A DNA stretch of 64,000 bases from Fodinibacter sp963763015 (GCA_963763015.1 CAVXML010000013.1:119336-183335), one strand, 5' to 3'. Positions 39,719 to 48,860 are shown, counted from the stretch's first letter. The notes: generated by a model not told the origin, from the letters alone. Numbers and translations are program-made.

Positions 39719-40335
39719 CCGGCCATTCTCCCCCGGACGCACCGACACCCCGGTGCAGGGTTCCACAGGCGGTGGGTCAGCATGAGGTCCTGGAGACCGA
39801 TCTCGGTCGAGATCCCGCCCAGCGTCGGGTCCCCGCGGAGCGCCGACAGGGCCGTCACCGTGGCGACCGCGGCGGCGAGCACGACCCCCTCCGGGGGCGC
39901 CGTCCCCGGACCGCTGACCAGCGAGCGGGCCGGGGCGGCGCACCTCAGGCACGCCGTGCGGCCGGGCAGGACCAGCGGGCCCACGACCAGACGCTCCGCC
40001 TCGAGGACGATCGGGAGGTGCGGCACCCCGCGTGCCTGCCAGGGGGCCCCCACCCACCCGGGGCGCCGGCCCTCCGCGACGACGACCACGGCGCCCGGGA
40101 CCTCGCCACCGAGGCCCAGGGCGAGCTCGGCACCGTCGGCTGCGTGCCGACCGCCCCGGACGTCGACCCCGCACCGGCGCAGCTGTGCCGCCGACTCCTC
40201 GGCGAGCGGGCCCCAGCCGTCGACCACGACGTGGGTCGCACCCAGCGGTGACCCGGCCGTCGGGGCGACGACGGCATCCGATGGGCGTCCGCGACGTCGG
40301 CGAGAGCCCTCCGGAGCATCGTCGACGCGACCCAC
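39715..40335 (-). CDS. Short ThiF/TOMM-type leader-binding-like protein
   Basis: The frame contains THVVVDGWGPLAEESAAQLRRCGVDVRGG, resembling a Rossmann-like ThiF segment, and LVLPGRTACLRCAAPARSL with a CxxC, as in TOMM precursor leader-peptide-binding/cyclodehydratase-related proteins. It then ends in CRCVRGRMAG. The start is uncertain: GTG at 40335 gives about 206 residues with GGTGGAGG as ribosome-binding site, and GTG at 40341 is an alternative. Related mycobacterial proteins (Rv3196) are near 300 residues, so this copy seems to lack an N-terminal part. No precursor peptide was found nearby. The stop overlaps the start of the ABC1 kinase. Confidence 0.6.
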   Translation of the reverse strand: MGRVDDAPEGSRRRRGRPSDAVVAPTAGSPLGATHVVVDGWGPLAEESAAQLRRCGVDVRGGRHAADGAELALGLGGEVPGAVVVVAEGRRPGWVGAPWQARGVPHLPIVLEAERLVVGPLVLPGRTACLRCAAPARSLVSGPGTAPPEGVVLAAAVATVTALSALRGDPTLGGISTEIGLQDLMLTHRLWNPAPGCRCVRGRMAG

Positions 40336-40433
40336 TGCCACCCTCCACCTTCGCCGCCACGGTGCCGCCACGGCCCCGTGCCATCCTGACGCCTCCCCGG
40401 CACGAGGCGCCGTCGTCCACAGCCCGGAAACGA

Positions 40434-40470
40434 GCCACGGCCCCGACCCGGGAGGGGTCGGGGCCGTGGC
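40434..40470 (-). terminator. Intrinsic terminator after the DUF5679 gene
   Basis: A perfect 16-bp stem (40434-40449 with 40455-40470) with a 5-nt loop lies 15 nt past the stop of the DUF5679 gene on the minus strand. Confidence 0.75.
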
Positions 40471-40484
40471 GGCGAAACCGGGTT

Positions 40485-40646
40485 TCAGGCCTTGCCGAGG
40501 ATGCGGTTGAGGTTGGTTCCGCAGACGGGGCACTCGCCCTTGGCCATCCGGCGGCCGTTCTCGGACACGACCACCTTCCCCTCGGCCTCTCGCTTCTCCT
40601 TGCACTTCACGCAGTAGAACTCGCCCTGGTAGGTCTCGTCGGCCAT
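40485..40646 (-). CDS. DUF5679 zinc-ribbon protein
   Basis: The 53-residue protein (MADETYQGEFYCVKCKEKREA, then GECPVCGTNLNRILG) has two CxxC pairs and matches the DUF5679 family of short actinobacterial zinc-ribbon proteins. Its ATG at 40646 has a GAGAGGAGAG Shine-Dalgarno sequence; an upstream in-frame ATG lacks one. Function unknown. It is a single-gene unit closed by a strong terminator. Confidence 0.85.
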   Translation of the reverse strand: MADETYQGEFYCVKCKEKREAEGKVVVSENGRRMAKGECPVCGTNLNRILGKA

Positions 40647-40861
40647 GGAAGTCTCTCCTCTCGTCGACCGCGGTGCGCCGCGTCGATGCGATGGTGCCGC
40701 GGTGGCGGCCCGGACCACACAAACCCTAGCCACGCACGCCGGAGCGCAGCCCCCGACGAGCCCGCCGACGCGTCGAGGCGCGTCACAGCGTCACCGTCCG
40801 AATCGTGGGCACCAGCCGTCCCAGGGGTATCGCGCCGACGGGCCCGCCGAGGCCCCCGGCC

Positions 40862-40867
40862 TACGCT
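40862..40867 (+). promoter_or_regulatory. TACGCT -10 box for the SprT-like gene
   Basis: TACGCT ends 6 nt before the GTG at 40874. The 227-nt gap between this gene and the divergent DUF5679 gene holds no other clear element. Confidence 0.5.
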
Positions 40868-40873
40868 CGACCC

Positions 40874-41476
40874 GTGAGCACCCCGGACGTCGAGGTCCGC
40901 CGCAGCCGGCGGCGCCGCCGGACCGTGAGCGCCTATCGCGACGGGGACCGCACGGTCGTGCTCATCCCGGCGTCGTTCACCGCAGCCGAGGAGGCCGCCT
41001 GGGTCGACCGGATGCTGGGCCGCCTCGCCGCCGGGGACACGCGGCGTCCGGCGAGCGACGAGGCGCTCGGCTCCCGGGCGGCCCGGCTGTCCGCACGCTA
41101 CCTCGGTGGGCATGCACGGCCCACCGGGGTGCGGTGGGTGTCGACGATGGGCCGCCGGTGGGCGTCGTGCACCCCGGCGGACGGCAGCATCCGGGTGTCC
41201 GACCGGCTGCGCGACGTGCCCGACCACGTGCTCGACTACGTGCTGCTCCACGAGCTCTCCCACCTGCTGGTGCCCGGCCATGGGCCGGCCTTCTGGCGGT
41301 TGCTCGCCTCCTACCCGCGCACCGAACGCGCGCGGGGCTTCCTGGACGGCCTCGCGCACGCCGAGGGATGGCCAGCCGCGGCGGAGGATCCCCTCGAGGA
41401 CGACGTCGAGGGCCCCGTGGAGGATGACGCCGACGGGCCGGCGTCAGCCCAGGCCGAGCGCACGCCGCGCGGCTGA
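40874..41476 (+). CDS. YgjP/SprT-like zinc metallopeptidase (M48-type)
   Basis: The 200-residue protein fits the YgjP/DUF45 group of metal-dependent hydrolases. The central motif VLLHELSHLLVPGHGPAFW near residue 125 carries the HExxH zinc site and a further His-Gly-x-x-F/W. The upstream STMGRRWASCTPADGSIRVSDRL is also typical. A short acidic, low-complexity tail closes it. Cytoplasmic, substrate unknown. It overlaps the convergent Nudix gene by 33 bp. Confidence 0.85.
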   Translation: MSTPDVEVRRSRRRRRTVSAYRDGDRTVVLIPASFTAAEEAAWVDRMLGRLAAGDTRRPASDEALGSRAARLSARYLGGHARPTGVRWVSTMGRRWASCTPADGSIRVSDRLRDVPDHVLDYVLLHELSHLLVPGHGPAFWRLLASYPRTERARGFLDGLAHAEGWPAAAEDPLEDDVEGPVEDDADGPASAQAERTPRG

Positions 41477-42052
41477 CACGAGCGGGAGGAGCTCCTCGGC
41501 GGTGGTGGCCGGGAGCGCGTCCACCCGCCACCAGCGCACGTCGTGCGACTCCGGGCCCACCCGCGGGCGGGCACCGGACGGTGCCAGCGCGGCGTACCTG
41601 ACGTCGAGGTGCTCCCGGCAGCGCCCGAAGGAACCGCCGAGCACGTGGCGGTCGAGCTGCACGGGAGTCGGCAGGGGCTCGAGTCCTGCGAGCCCGGACT
41701 CCTCGCTCGCCTCGCGCCGGGCCGCCTCGCGAAGGGAGGAGTCGCCCTCCTCCAGGTGGCCACCGAACTGGAACCAGGCACCGGCCTTGCGGTGCAGCGT
41801 CAACAGCACGTGCGCACCGGTCGGGTCCACCACGACGCACGAGGCCGTGAGATGGACCGGCGGTCCGCCCCTGGCCACGCCGTCGGGGTGCGCCGCGAGG
41901 TGGCGGAGGTAGTGCAGGCGGAGCCGGTGCTGCCCGGCGTCGGGGGACCGCCACTGCTCGAGGACCTCGCGGGCGTCACGCAGCAGGTGGCAGTACGCCG
42001 CCACGACCGCCGGGTCCGGGTCGTCGTCACCCTCCGCGGAGCCTCCGGTCAC
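41444..42052 (-). CDS. Nudix hydrolase
   Basis: The 202-residue protein has a Nudix box GHLEEGDSSLREAARREASEESGL near residues 97-120. Relative to the consensus GX5EX7REUXEEXGU it has Asp where the first Glu is usual and one extra residue in the spacer. The family hydrolyses nucleoside diphosphates linked to another moiety. It starts with GTG at 42052, overlapping the stop of the upstream DUF2342 gene (GTGA), so the two are coupled. Substrate unknown. Confidence 0.85.
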   Translation of the reverse strand: MTGGSAEGDDDPDPAVVAAYCHLLRDAREVLEQWRSPDAGQHRLRLHYLRHLAAHPDGVARGGPPVHLTASCVVVDPTGAHVLLTLHRKAGAWFQFGGHLEEGDSSLREAARREASEESGLAGLEPLPTPVQLDRHVLGGSFGRCREHLDVRYAALAPSGARPRVGPESHDVRWWRVDALPATTAEELLPLVSAARRALGLG

Positions 42053-43404
42053 CCCCCGTCCTCGCCGCGCAGGAGGCGGTCCAGCTCGGCGTCCATCTCG
42101 TCGCCCGAGGAGGCGCGTGCTCGCTCGACGTATCCCAGCGGGTCGTCGAGGTCACCCGCACCGGGCGCAAGGTCCGGGTGGCGCCAGGCTGCGTCGCGGG
42201 CCGTCGCGGCGCCGGAGTCCTCGAGCGCCGCGAAGAGGTTGGCCGCGTCGCGCAGGCGGCGGGGACGCAGCTCGAGGCCGACGAGCGCGCCGAACGCCTT
42301 CTCCGCCGGCCCCCCGGTGGCCCGGCGGCGGCGGACCGCCTCGCCCAGGGCCTCTGCCTGCGGGAGGTGCTCCCTCGTCGCCCGGTCGCTGACGACGTCG
42401 ACCCACCCCTCGACGAGGGCGAGCAGCGTCTCGAGCCGGGCCAGCGCGGACTTCTGCGCCAGTGACTGCTGGGGCGCGAACATCCGGCCCTGCAGCGCGC
42501 CCTGGACGGCCTCGGGGTCCGACGGGTCGATCGAGCGCACGGCCTCCTCGATCGCCTCGGTGTCGATGCGGATGTCCGCCGCGTAGTCACGGACCGCCGC
42601 CAGCAGGGCAGGCGCCAGCCACGGCACCGCGCCGAACAGCCGCACCCGCGCCACCTCCCGCACGGCGACGTACAGCCTGGCCCGGGGCTCGTCGACCTCG
42701 AGGCCCTCGGCGAACGCCCGCACCGCGGCGGGCATGATGACCACCGTCGGCGCCGGGACGAGGGGGAGTGAGACCTCGCAGCCGGTCAGCACCTCGCCCG
42801 CCAACGTGCCCGTCCCCTGGCCCAGCTGCATCGAGAACATCGACCCGTGCATCCGGCGGAGCATCGGGCCGGCCTGGTCGAGCAGTCCCGGGGGCAACCC
42901 GGCATCCCCCAGCTGGCCGAGCTGGCTCGACAGGGCGGCGGTGACCGCCGCGGTGACCCCCGACGCGACCGGCTCCACGAGGTCGGTCCACACGGGCATG
43001 GTCGCCTCGACCCACTCCGCGCGGCTCCAGGCCGTGCCCTGGAGCGCGGGGGCGGTGACGTCGGTGACGGCGTCGAGCCACATGCCGGCGACCCGGACCG
43101 CCTCCTCCGCGTCGCGACGCTCGTGCGGGCTCACGAGCGCGTCGCCCTCGGCGGCGACCGTCTTGCGGGCGATGTCCGTCGCGAGCCCCACGTTCACCGC
43201 GGTGTCGCTCTCGGGGGCGGCGAACATCGCCTGCACCTGGCTCATGACCATCGCGAGCATCTGCGGGTCGACCTTGTCGAGACCCATCCCCTGCATCATC
43301 GAGGCGACCTGGGGGTCCAGCTCGCCCCCACCGGTCAGCCCACGCAGCAGGCGCTCGAGATCGGGTGGCAGACCGGGTTCGTCGTCGTCGGGGGTGTTCG
43401 TCAC
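42049..43404 (-). CDS. Zinc-dependent metalloprotease-like protein (DUF2342/F420-associated family)
   Basis: The 451-residue helical protein matches the actinobacterial DUF2342 family, annotated as zinc-dependent metalloprotease or F420 biosynthesis-associated protein. Motifs such as LAGEVLTGCEVSLPLVPAPTVVIMPAAVRAF near residues 205-230 and RLYVAVREVARVRLFGAVPWL near 245-265 are typical. In many relatives the latter carries histidines (REAAHxRLF); here the position reads REVARVRLF and no HExxH motif exists anywhere, so protease activity is doubtful. The mycobacterial counterpart Rv3195 sits in the same place. Strong GAGGAG Shine-Dalgarno sequence before GTG 43404. Confidence 0.85.
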   Translation of the reverse strand: MTNTPDDDEPGLPPDLERLLRGLTGGGELDPQVASMMQGMGLDKVDPQMLAMVMSQVQAMFAAPESDTAVNVGLATDIARKTVAAEGDALVSPHERRDAEEAVRVAGMWLDAVTDVTAPALQGTAWSRAEWVEATMPVWTDLVEPVASGVTAAVTAALSSQLGQLGDAGLPPGLLDQAGPMLRRMHGSMFSMQLGQGTGTLAGEVLTGCEVSLPLVPAPTVVIMPAAVRAFAEGLEVDEPRARLYVAVREVARVRLFGAVPWLAPALLAAVRDYAADIRIDTEAIEEAVRSIDPSDPEAVQGALQGRMFAPQQSLAQKSALARLETLLALVEGWVDVVSDRATREHLPQAEALGEAVRRRRATGGPAEKAFGALVGLELRPRRLRDAANLFAALEDSGAATARDAAWRHPDLAPGAGDLDDPLGYVERARASSGDEMDAELDRLLRGEDGG

Positions 43405-43500
43405 TCCGGGCTCCTCGCGGGGGGTGAGAGGATGTCGTCTCGCTACAGCCAACCACGATCCGGGCCCAAGAGTTCCGCCCCCGCGCCCCCGAGGAGTTCC

Positions 43501-43935
43501 ATGCCCGCCCTGCCCGACGCGGTCGCGCTCGCCGCGCTGCGGGACGAGCCGCTGTCGGTCGACGAGGTGCTCGAAGCCGTCCGTCACCCCTCGTGCGGGG
43601 GCATCGCCGTGTTCGTGGGGGTCGTGCGCGACCACGACCACGGGAGGGGAGTGACGGCGCTCGACTACGAGGCGCACCCGGGGGCGCTCCAGGCGCTGAC
43701 GGACGCGTGCGAGGCGGTGGGGAGGCGCAGCGGCGCAGTCCGGGTCGCGGCGGTGCACCGCGTCGGGCCCCTGGAGGTGGGTGACCTCGCCGTGGTGGCC
43801 GCAGCGGCGGCTCCCCACCGCGGCGAGGCGTTCGAGGCCTGCCGCGAGCTCATCGACACGCTCAAGTCGCAGACGCCCATCTGGAAGCACCAGCACCTCG
43901 CGGACGGCTCGACCGAGTGGGTGGGCCTGCCGTGA
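43501..43935 (+). CDS. moaE: Molybdopterin synthase catalytic subunit MoaE
   Basis: The 144-residue protein inserts sulfur from MoaD thiocarboxylate into precursor Z to form molybdopterin. The fold and motifs match MoaE: IAVFVGVVRDHDHGRGVTALDYEAHP near residue 35, HRVGPLEVGD near 85, RGEAFEACRELIDTLK near 102 and the catalytic lysines in KSQTPIWKHQ near 119-128. Only the MoeZ sulfur-activating enzyme (at 21.6 kb) of this pathway is also in the window. ATG with GAGGAG upstream; the following protease gene overlaps by 4 nt. Confidence 0.93.
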   Translation: MPALPDAVALAALRDEPLSVDEVLEAVRHPSCGGIAVFVGVVRDHDHGRGVTALDYEAHPGALQALTDACEAVGRRSGAVRVAAVHRVGPLEVGDLAVVAAAAAPHRGEAFEACRELIDTLKSQTPIWKHQHLADGSTEWVGLP

Positions 43936-45089
43936 GCGGTCCCCACGCCGAGATCCTCGCCGGCAGCGGCGCCCCGGGCGACCCCGGTGGTTCGGGGGCC
44001 CCGCGAGGTTTCGACGGGCGGGGACGGTCGTGGACAGGCGGGCGGTCGCCCGGCCTGCTCCCGGCCGCGCTGCTCACCGTCACGTTCCTCGCCATCGCCC
44101 TCGCGGCTGCGCTCACCTTCCTGGGCCTGCCCTACGTCGTGATGTCACCCGGCCCCGCGACCGACATCCTCGGGACGGTCGACGGCAAGCCGCTGCTGGC
44201 GGTCGAGGGGGCGACGACGTACCCGACGACCGGTCGCCTCGACTTCACGACCGTCAGCGTCGACGGGGGACCCGGGGTGACCGTGACGCTCTACGACGTC
44301 CTGCGGGCGTGGGTCTCCGACTCCGAGGAGGTGCTGCCGGTCGACCAGGTGTTCCCGCCGGACTCGAGCGAGGAGCAGGTGGAGCAGGAGGGGGCGGCGG
44401 AGATGGCCGACTCCCAGACGGTCGCCACCGCAACGGCACTGCGCGCCATGGGCCGGGACGTCGAGCAGACGGTCGTCATCGCCGGCGTGCCGGAGGGCAG
44501 CCCCTCGGACGGGCTGCTGGAGGCAGGCGACGTGCTCGTCTCCGTCGGCGGGTCGGCGGCGTCCTCCTCGGATGCCGTGCGCGCCGCCGTCCAGCGCGTG
44601 GACCCCGGTGACGTCGTGCCCGTCGTCGTGCGCCGGGACGGAGAGGAGCGGACCGTCGAGGTTCGCACCGCGGAGTCCGAGCGCGGAACCGTCATCGGGG
44701 TGGGGCTGCGGCTCGACTACGACCTCCCCGTGGACGTCACGCTGCGCACCGGCAACGTCGGGGGCCCCTCGGCCGGGCTGATGTTCAGCCTGGCCATCTA
44801 CGACGTGCTGACGCCCGGCGCTCTGACCGGAGGCAAGGACATCGCGGGGACCGGGACGATGGAGGACGACGGCACGGTCGGGCCCATCGGCGGCATCCGC
44901 CAGAAGCTCCTGGGCGCCAGGGCCGCCGGCACCGACTTCTTCCTCGCTCCGGCGGAGAACTGCTCCGAGGTCGTGGGGCACGTCCCGGAGGGCCTTCGAG
45001 TCGTCCCGGTGGCCACGTTCGACGACGGGCTCGACGCCGTACGCGGCATCGCGTCTGGGAGCGCGGGGTCACTGCCCACCTGCGGCTGA
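43932..45089 (+). CDS. PDZ and Lon-like domain serine protease (YlbL type)
   Basis: The 385-residue protein has one transmembrane anchor at about residues 45-70 (LLPAALLTVTFLAIALAAALTFLGLPYVV), then a signature YVVMSPGPATDILG, a PDZ domain near 180-260 and a Lon-like proteolytic domain. The serine nucleophile is in NVGGPSAGLMFSLA near 280 and the catalytic lysine in GGIRQKLLGARAAGTD near 325. It is probably membrane bound and degrades secreted or membrane proteins. GTG at 43932 overlaps the moaE stop; the mycobacterial equivalent is Rv3194c. Confidence 0.9.
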   Translation: MSGPHAEILAGSGAPGDPGGSGAPRGFDGRGRSWTGGRSPGLLPAALLTVTFLAIALAAALTFLGLPYVVMSPGPATDILGTVDGKPLLAVEGATTYPTTGRLDFTTVSVDGGPGVTVTLYDVLRAWVSDSEEVLPVDQVFPPDSSEEQVEQEGAAEMADSQTVATATALRAMGRDVEQTVVIAGVPEGSPSDGLLEAGDVLVSVGGSAASSSDAVRAAVQRVDPGDVVPVVVRRDGEERTVEVRTAESERGTVIGVGLRLDYDLPVDVTLRTGNVGGPSAGLMFSLAIYDVLTPGALTGGKDIAGTGTMEDDGTVGPIGGIRQKLLGARAAGTDFFLAPAENCSEVVGHVPEGLRVVPVATFDDGLDAVRGIASGSAGSLPTCG

Positions 45090-45125
45090 CCGTCCGCCTG
45101 ACTGCGCGACCCATTCGCTCGGGCG

Positions 45126-45665
45126 TCAGGCCGGGGCCAGGGTGGACCGCAGCGCCTGGACGAGACCGGGCGCGATCTCGTCACCCAGGGCCACCCGGTC
45201 GTCGCTGTCGTTGGCCCGCTGGCGGAGCAGGCAGCGGGCCGCGCCGTCGCGCGTCACCGCCACGAGGAGGCGCACGTCCGAGCGCTGGGGGTGGTCGGCC
45301 ACGGCTCGCAGCGCCGCCTCCGGGTCGTCCGGCAGGTCCCGCTCGGCCTCCGGCGGGACGACGATGCGCTCGACGGCCAGGGCGCAGCCGGCCACCTGCT
45401 CGGGCCAGGCGATCTGCGCGAGCAGCTCCTCGAGACCGGCGGCGTCCGGCAGCGAGTCCTGCTCGACCGCGCTCAGCGCACCGTCGACGCCGTCCTGCGG
45501 CCGCAGGCCCGCGTCGAGGTGGGGCTCGCGGCGCAGCAGCTCGGCGGTGGGGACGAGGGCGAAGAGCCGGACCGGCTGGTCCCACCCCGAGCGGGCGACG
45601 TGACGCTCGGTGTCGAGAGCGGCCAGGGTCAGCGGGTCGGTCACGGGTCGCGGGCTGTCGGTCAC
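45126..45665 (-). CDS. PPA1309 family protein
   Basis: The 179-residue cytoplasmic protein matches the actinobacterial PPA1309 family: ALDTERHVARSGWDQPVRLFALVPTAELL near residue 15, IAWPEQVAGCALAVERIVVPP near 90 and RLLVAVTRDGAARCLLRQRAND near 132. No function is known. It regularly lies beside the UPF0182 gene, as it does here (divergent). A CACCAT element lies 6 nt before the GTG at 45665. Confidence 0.82.
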   Translation of the reverse strand: MTDSPRPVTDPLTLAALDTERHVARSGWDQPVRLFALVPTAELLRREPHLDAGLRPQDGVDGALSAVEQDSLPDAAGLEELLAQIAWPEQVAGCALAVERIVVPPEAERDLPDDPEAALRAVADHPQRSDVRLLVAVTRDGAARCLLRQRANDSDDRVALGDEIAPGLVQALRSTLAPA

Positions 45666-45759
45666 CCGACCATGGTGCCCGAAGACCATGCAGGAACCCG
45701 GGGTACATTCGTCGCCCACGGTCGATGTGGGTACCCCCCGCCGACGGACGAGGAGAGCA

Positions 45760-48700
45760 GTGAGTCGCTCGGAGTGGTTCGACGGGCCCGCAGGCCCGGA
45801 TGACGGTTCGGCACGCCCGCAGGGTGGTCAGGGCGGGCCCCCGGTCTCGGCCCGGCCGGCGACGCGCCGGCGGAGGGGTCCGCTCGGCACCACGCTCGTC
45901 GTCCTGCTCGTCGTCGTCGTCCTCGGCGGCATCGCGGCCGACCTCCTCACCGACATCTGGTGGTACGAGTCCGTCGGCTTCCGCGACGTGTTCGTGAAGG
46001 AGCTCACGGTCAAGCTCGCGATCTTCGTCGTCGCCGCGCTCGTCACGGGCGGGGCCGTCGCCGCGAGCCTCGTCGTGGCCTACCGCACCCGGCCGCTGTA
46101 CGTGCCGGTGACCCAGGCCCAGCAGGTCCTCGAGCAGTACCGCCAGGCCATCGAGCCGCTGCGCCGGCTGGCCGTGATCGTCATCCCCGTCGTCCTCGGC
46201 CTCCTCGCCGGCTCCGGCTCGATGGGCGCCTGGCGCACCTTCCTCCTGTGGGCCAACCGCGAGCCGTTCGGGGTCGAGGACCCCCAGTTCGGCATGGATG
46301 TGGGGTTCTTCGTCTTCACGCTGCCGTGGCTTCGCTTCGTCGTGAGCTTCGTGACGGTGGTGCTCGTCCTCGCCTTCGTCGCCGGTGCCTTCACCCACTA
46401 CGTCTACGGCGGGCTCCAGCTGCCCGGCCGGGGGCCGACGACCCGCGCCGCCTACGTACACCTCGGCGTCCTGGGCGCGCTCATCGCCCTGACCCGCGCC
46501 GCCTCCTACTGGCTCGACCGCTACTCCCTCGCCACCCAGAAGGGGCAGCTGCTCACCGGCATCACGTACACCGACGACAACGCCGTCCTGCCGACCAAGG
46601 CCATCCTGGCGGTCGCGGCCCTCATGTGCGCCGCGTTCTTCCTCGCCGCGATCTGGAGCCGCAGCTGGCGGCTTCCCCTCACCGGGGTCGCCCTCCTCGT
46701 CGTGACGGCCGTGGTCGTCGGGGGCGCCTACCCGGCGCTCATCCAGTCGCTGCGGGTGCGCCCCTCGGAGAAGTCGCTGGAGGCCCCGTACATCGAACGC
46801 AACATCACCGCGACCCGCACGGCCTTCGGCCTGGACCGGGTGGAGCGGATCCCCAACCCTGCTGCCACCGAGGCCGAGAGCCAGGACGTGCTCCGAGCCG
46901 CCGCCAACGACATCCCCGGCATCCGCATCATCGACCCCAACGTCGTCGCCCCCACGTTCCGCCAGCTCGAGGGTCAGCGCGACTACTACGCCTTCCCCGA
47001 CACCCTCGACGTCGACCGCTACACGATCGAGGAGCAGGCCCGCGACGCGGTGGTCGCCGTCCGCGAGATCAACCTCGAGGGGCTGCCCGACAACCAGCGC
47101 AACTGGCTCAACGACCACACCATCTACACCCACGGCTACGGCTTCTACGCCGCGTACGGCAACCAGCGCAGCACCGAGGGTGACCCGGTGTTCTTCGAGG
47201 GCGGTGGGCGCACCTCACTGGGTGAGTACGAGCCCCGCATCTACTTCGGCGAGCTGTCCCCGACCTACTCGGTGGTGGGCGCCCCCGCCGGGGCCTCGCC
47301 CCGTGAGTTCGACTTCCCCGCGGGGGGTGAGGGCGAGGTTGCCGTGAACAACACGTATGCCGGGGACGGCGGCGTGGAGATCGGCTCGGCGCTGCGCCGG
47401 TTCGCCTACGCCCTGAAGTACCGGGAGGCGAACTTCCTCCTCTCCGACGCGGTCAACAGCGAGTCGCGCATCCTCGACCACCGCAGCCCCACCGAGCGGG
47501 TCGAACGCGTCGCGCCGTGGCTGCGGCTCGACGGGAACGTCTACCCCGCCGTCGTGGAGGGCCGGATCCAGTGGATCGTGGACGGCTTCACCACCTCGGC
47601 GAGCTACCCGAACAGCCGGCTCATCGAGCTCGCGGAGGCGACGTCGGACTCGGTCGCCCAGCGCTCGAACGTCGTGACGGTCGGTGCGGGGCAGGTGAAC
47701 TACGTCCGCAACGCCGTGAAGGCGACGGTCGACGCCCACGACGGGAGCGTCAAGCTCTACGGCTGGGACACCACCGACCCCATGCTCAGGGCCTGGGGAA
47801 AGGCCTTCCCCGGCTCGGTCCGACCGCTCTCCGAGATCTCGGGCGACCTCATGGCGCACATCCGCTACCCCCAGGACCTCCTCAAGGTCCAGCGTGAGCT
47901 CATCACCGAGTACCACGTGACCAACCCGGGCGACTTCTACAGCGGCTCCGACAAGTGGAGGGTGCCGCGCGACCCGTTCCTGCCCGCGCAGGACCAGCCC
48001 GTCGTCTTCCAGTCGATCGCGATGCCGGGCGAGGACCAGGCGTCGTTCTCGATCACCTCCCCGTTCGTGCCGGCGAGCGACAACGAGGCGGGCCGCGAGA
48101 TCCTCCGTGGGCTGCTGGCGGTCGACGCCGACGCCGGTACCGAGGCCGGGCGCCCGGCGGAGGACTACGGCTCCCTGCGCCTGCTCGAGTTCGGCTCGGC
48201 CACCCCCGCGGGGCCGGGCCAGGTGCTCAACCAGATCCAGAACTCACCGGTGCGTTCCCAGAACCCCGCCGAGCAGCTGTCGCTGGCGCAGTACATCACC
48301 AACAACTCGCAGTCCGGCAAGGAGCTGACCTTCGGCAACCTGCTGACCTTCCCGCTCGAGGGCCGGATGTTCTACGTCCAGCCGATCTACGTGCAGGCGG
48401 CATCCGGCTCGGGCTCCTTCCCACAGAACAAGATCAACGTCGCGGTCTACGGGACCACGGTCGCGTGGGGGGACACGCTCGAACAGGCGGTCAGCGGGCT
48501 GTTCGGCGCCGAGGAGGAGGGCGACGGCCAGCCCGACCCGGAGCAGCCGACCGATCCAGAACAGCCGTCCACGCCGGCCTCCCCCGCAGCCCAGCTCGCG
48601 GCGGCGCTCACCGAGATCCAGAACGCGTACGCGGCGGGGCAGGAGGCCCTCAAGACCGGGGACTTCGCCGCGTACGGCGCGGCGCAGCAGCGGCTCGACG

Positions 48701-48819
48701 CGGCGATCAAGCGGGCCCAGGCCATCGCGCCGCAGCTCAACCTCGACGTGACACCGGCGCCGACCCCGTCGCCCACGGGTTCTGCACCCGCCTCACCGGC
48801 TCCGTCGCCGACCGGGTGA
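45760..48819 (+). CDS. UPF0182 family large membrane protein
   Basis: The 1019-residue protein has about seven N-terminal transmembrane segments in residues 45-330 (for example TLVVLLVVVVLGGIAADLL, then VTVVLVLAFVAGAFTHYVYGG), followed by a large extracytoplasmic domain with NWLNDHTIYTHGYGF near 448 and SSDKWRVPRDPF-like text near 733. A Pro/Glu tail and a short helical C-terminal domain close it. The family is nearly universal in actinobacteria and its role is unknown. AGGAGAG precedes GTG 45760. Rv3193c is the mycobacterial counterpart. Confidence 0.9.
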   Translation: MSRSEWFDGPAGPDDGSARPQGGQGGPPVSARPATRRRRGPLGTTLVVLLVVVVLGGIAADLLTDIWWYESVGFRDVFVKELTVKLAIFVVAALVTGGAVAASLVVAYRTRPLYVPVTQAQQVLEQYRQAIEPLRRLAVIVIPVVLGLLAGSGSMGAWRTFLLWANREPFGVEDPQFGMDVGFFVFTLPWLRFVVSFVTVVLVLAFVAGAFTHYVYGGLQLPGRGPTTRAAYVHLGVLGALIALTRAASYWLDRYSLATQKGQLLTGITYTDDNAVLPTKAILAVAALMCAAFFLAAIWSRSWRLPLTGVALLVVTAVVVGGAYPALIQSLRVRPSEKSLEAPYIERNITATRTAFGLDRVERIPNPAATEAESQDVLRAAANDIPGIRIIDPNVVAPTFRQLEGQRDYYAFPDTLDVDRYTIEEQARDAVVAVREINLEGLPDNQRNWLNDHTIYTHGYGFYAAYGNQRSTEGDPVFFEGGGRTSLGEYEPRIYFGELSPTYSVVGAPAGASPREFDFPAGGEGEVAVNNTYAGDGGVEIGSALRRFAYALKYREANFLLSDAVNSESRILDHRSPTERVERVAPWLRLDGNVYPAVVEGRIQWIVDGFTTSASYPNSRLIELAEATSDSVAQRSNVVTVGAGQVNYVRNAVKATVDAHDGSVKLYGWDTTDPMLRAWGKAFPGSVRPLSEISGDLMAHIRYPQDLLKVQRELITEYHVTNPGDFYSGSDKWRVPRDPFLPAQDQPVVFQSIAMPGEDQASFSITSPFVPASDNEAGREILRGLLAVDADAGTEAGRPAEDYGSLRLLEFGSATPAGPGQVLNQIQNSPVRSQNPAEQLSLAQYITNNSQSGKELTFGNLLTFPLEGRMFYVQPIYVQAASGSGSFPQNKINVAVYGTTVAWGDTLEQAVSGLFGAEEEGDGQPDPEQPTDPEQPSTPASPAAQLAAALTEIQNAYAAGQEALKTGDFAAYGAAQQRLDAAIKRAQAIAPQLNLDVTPAPTPSPTGSAPASPAPSPTG

Positions 48820-48830
48820 CCACGCTCGAT

Positions 48831-48860
48831 TTGTCCGCCGGTGCGTCGGTCACGTAGGCT
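48831..48860 (+). promoter_or_regulatory. Promoter of the initiator tRNA gene
   Basis: TTGTCC (48831-48836) and TAGGCT (48855-48860) are spaced by 18 nt and lie 45 nt before the tRNA. Both hexamers fit actinobacterial housekeeping promoters. Confidence 0.5.

Noticed and set aside
39715..40341. A thiazole/oxazole-modified peptide biosynthesis cluster
   Set aside because: Only one short ThiF-like gene is present, without a precursor peptide, YcaO or dehydrogenase, and its position is conserved in mycobacteria.
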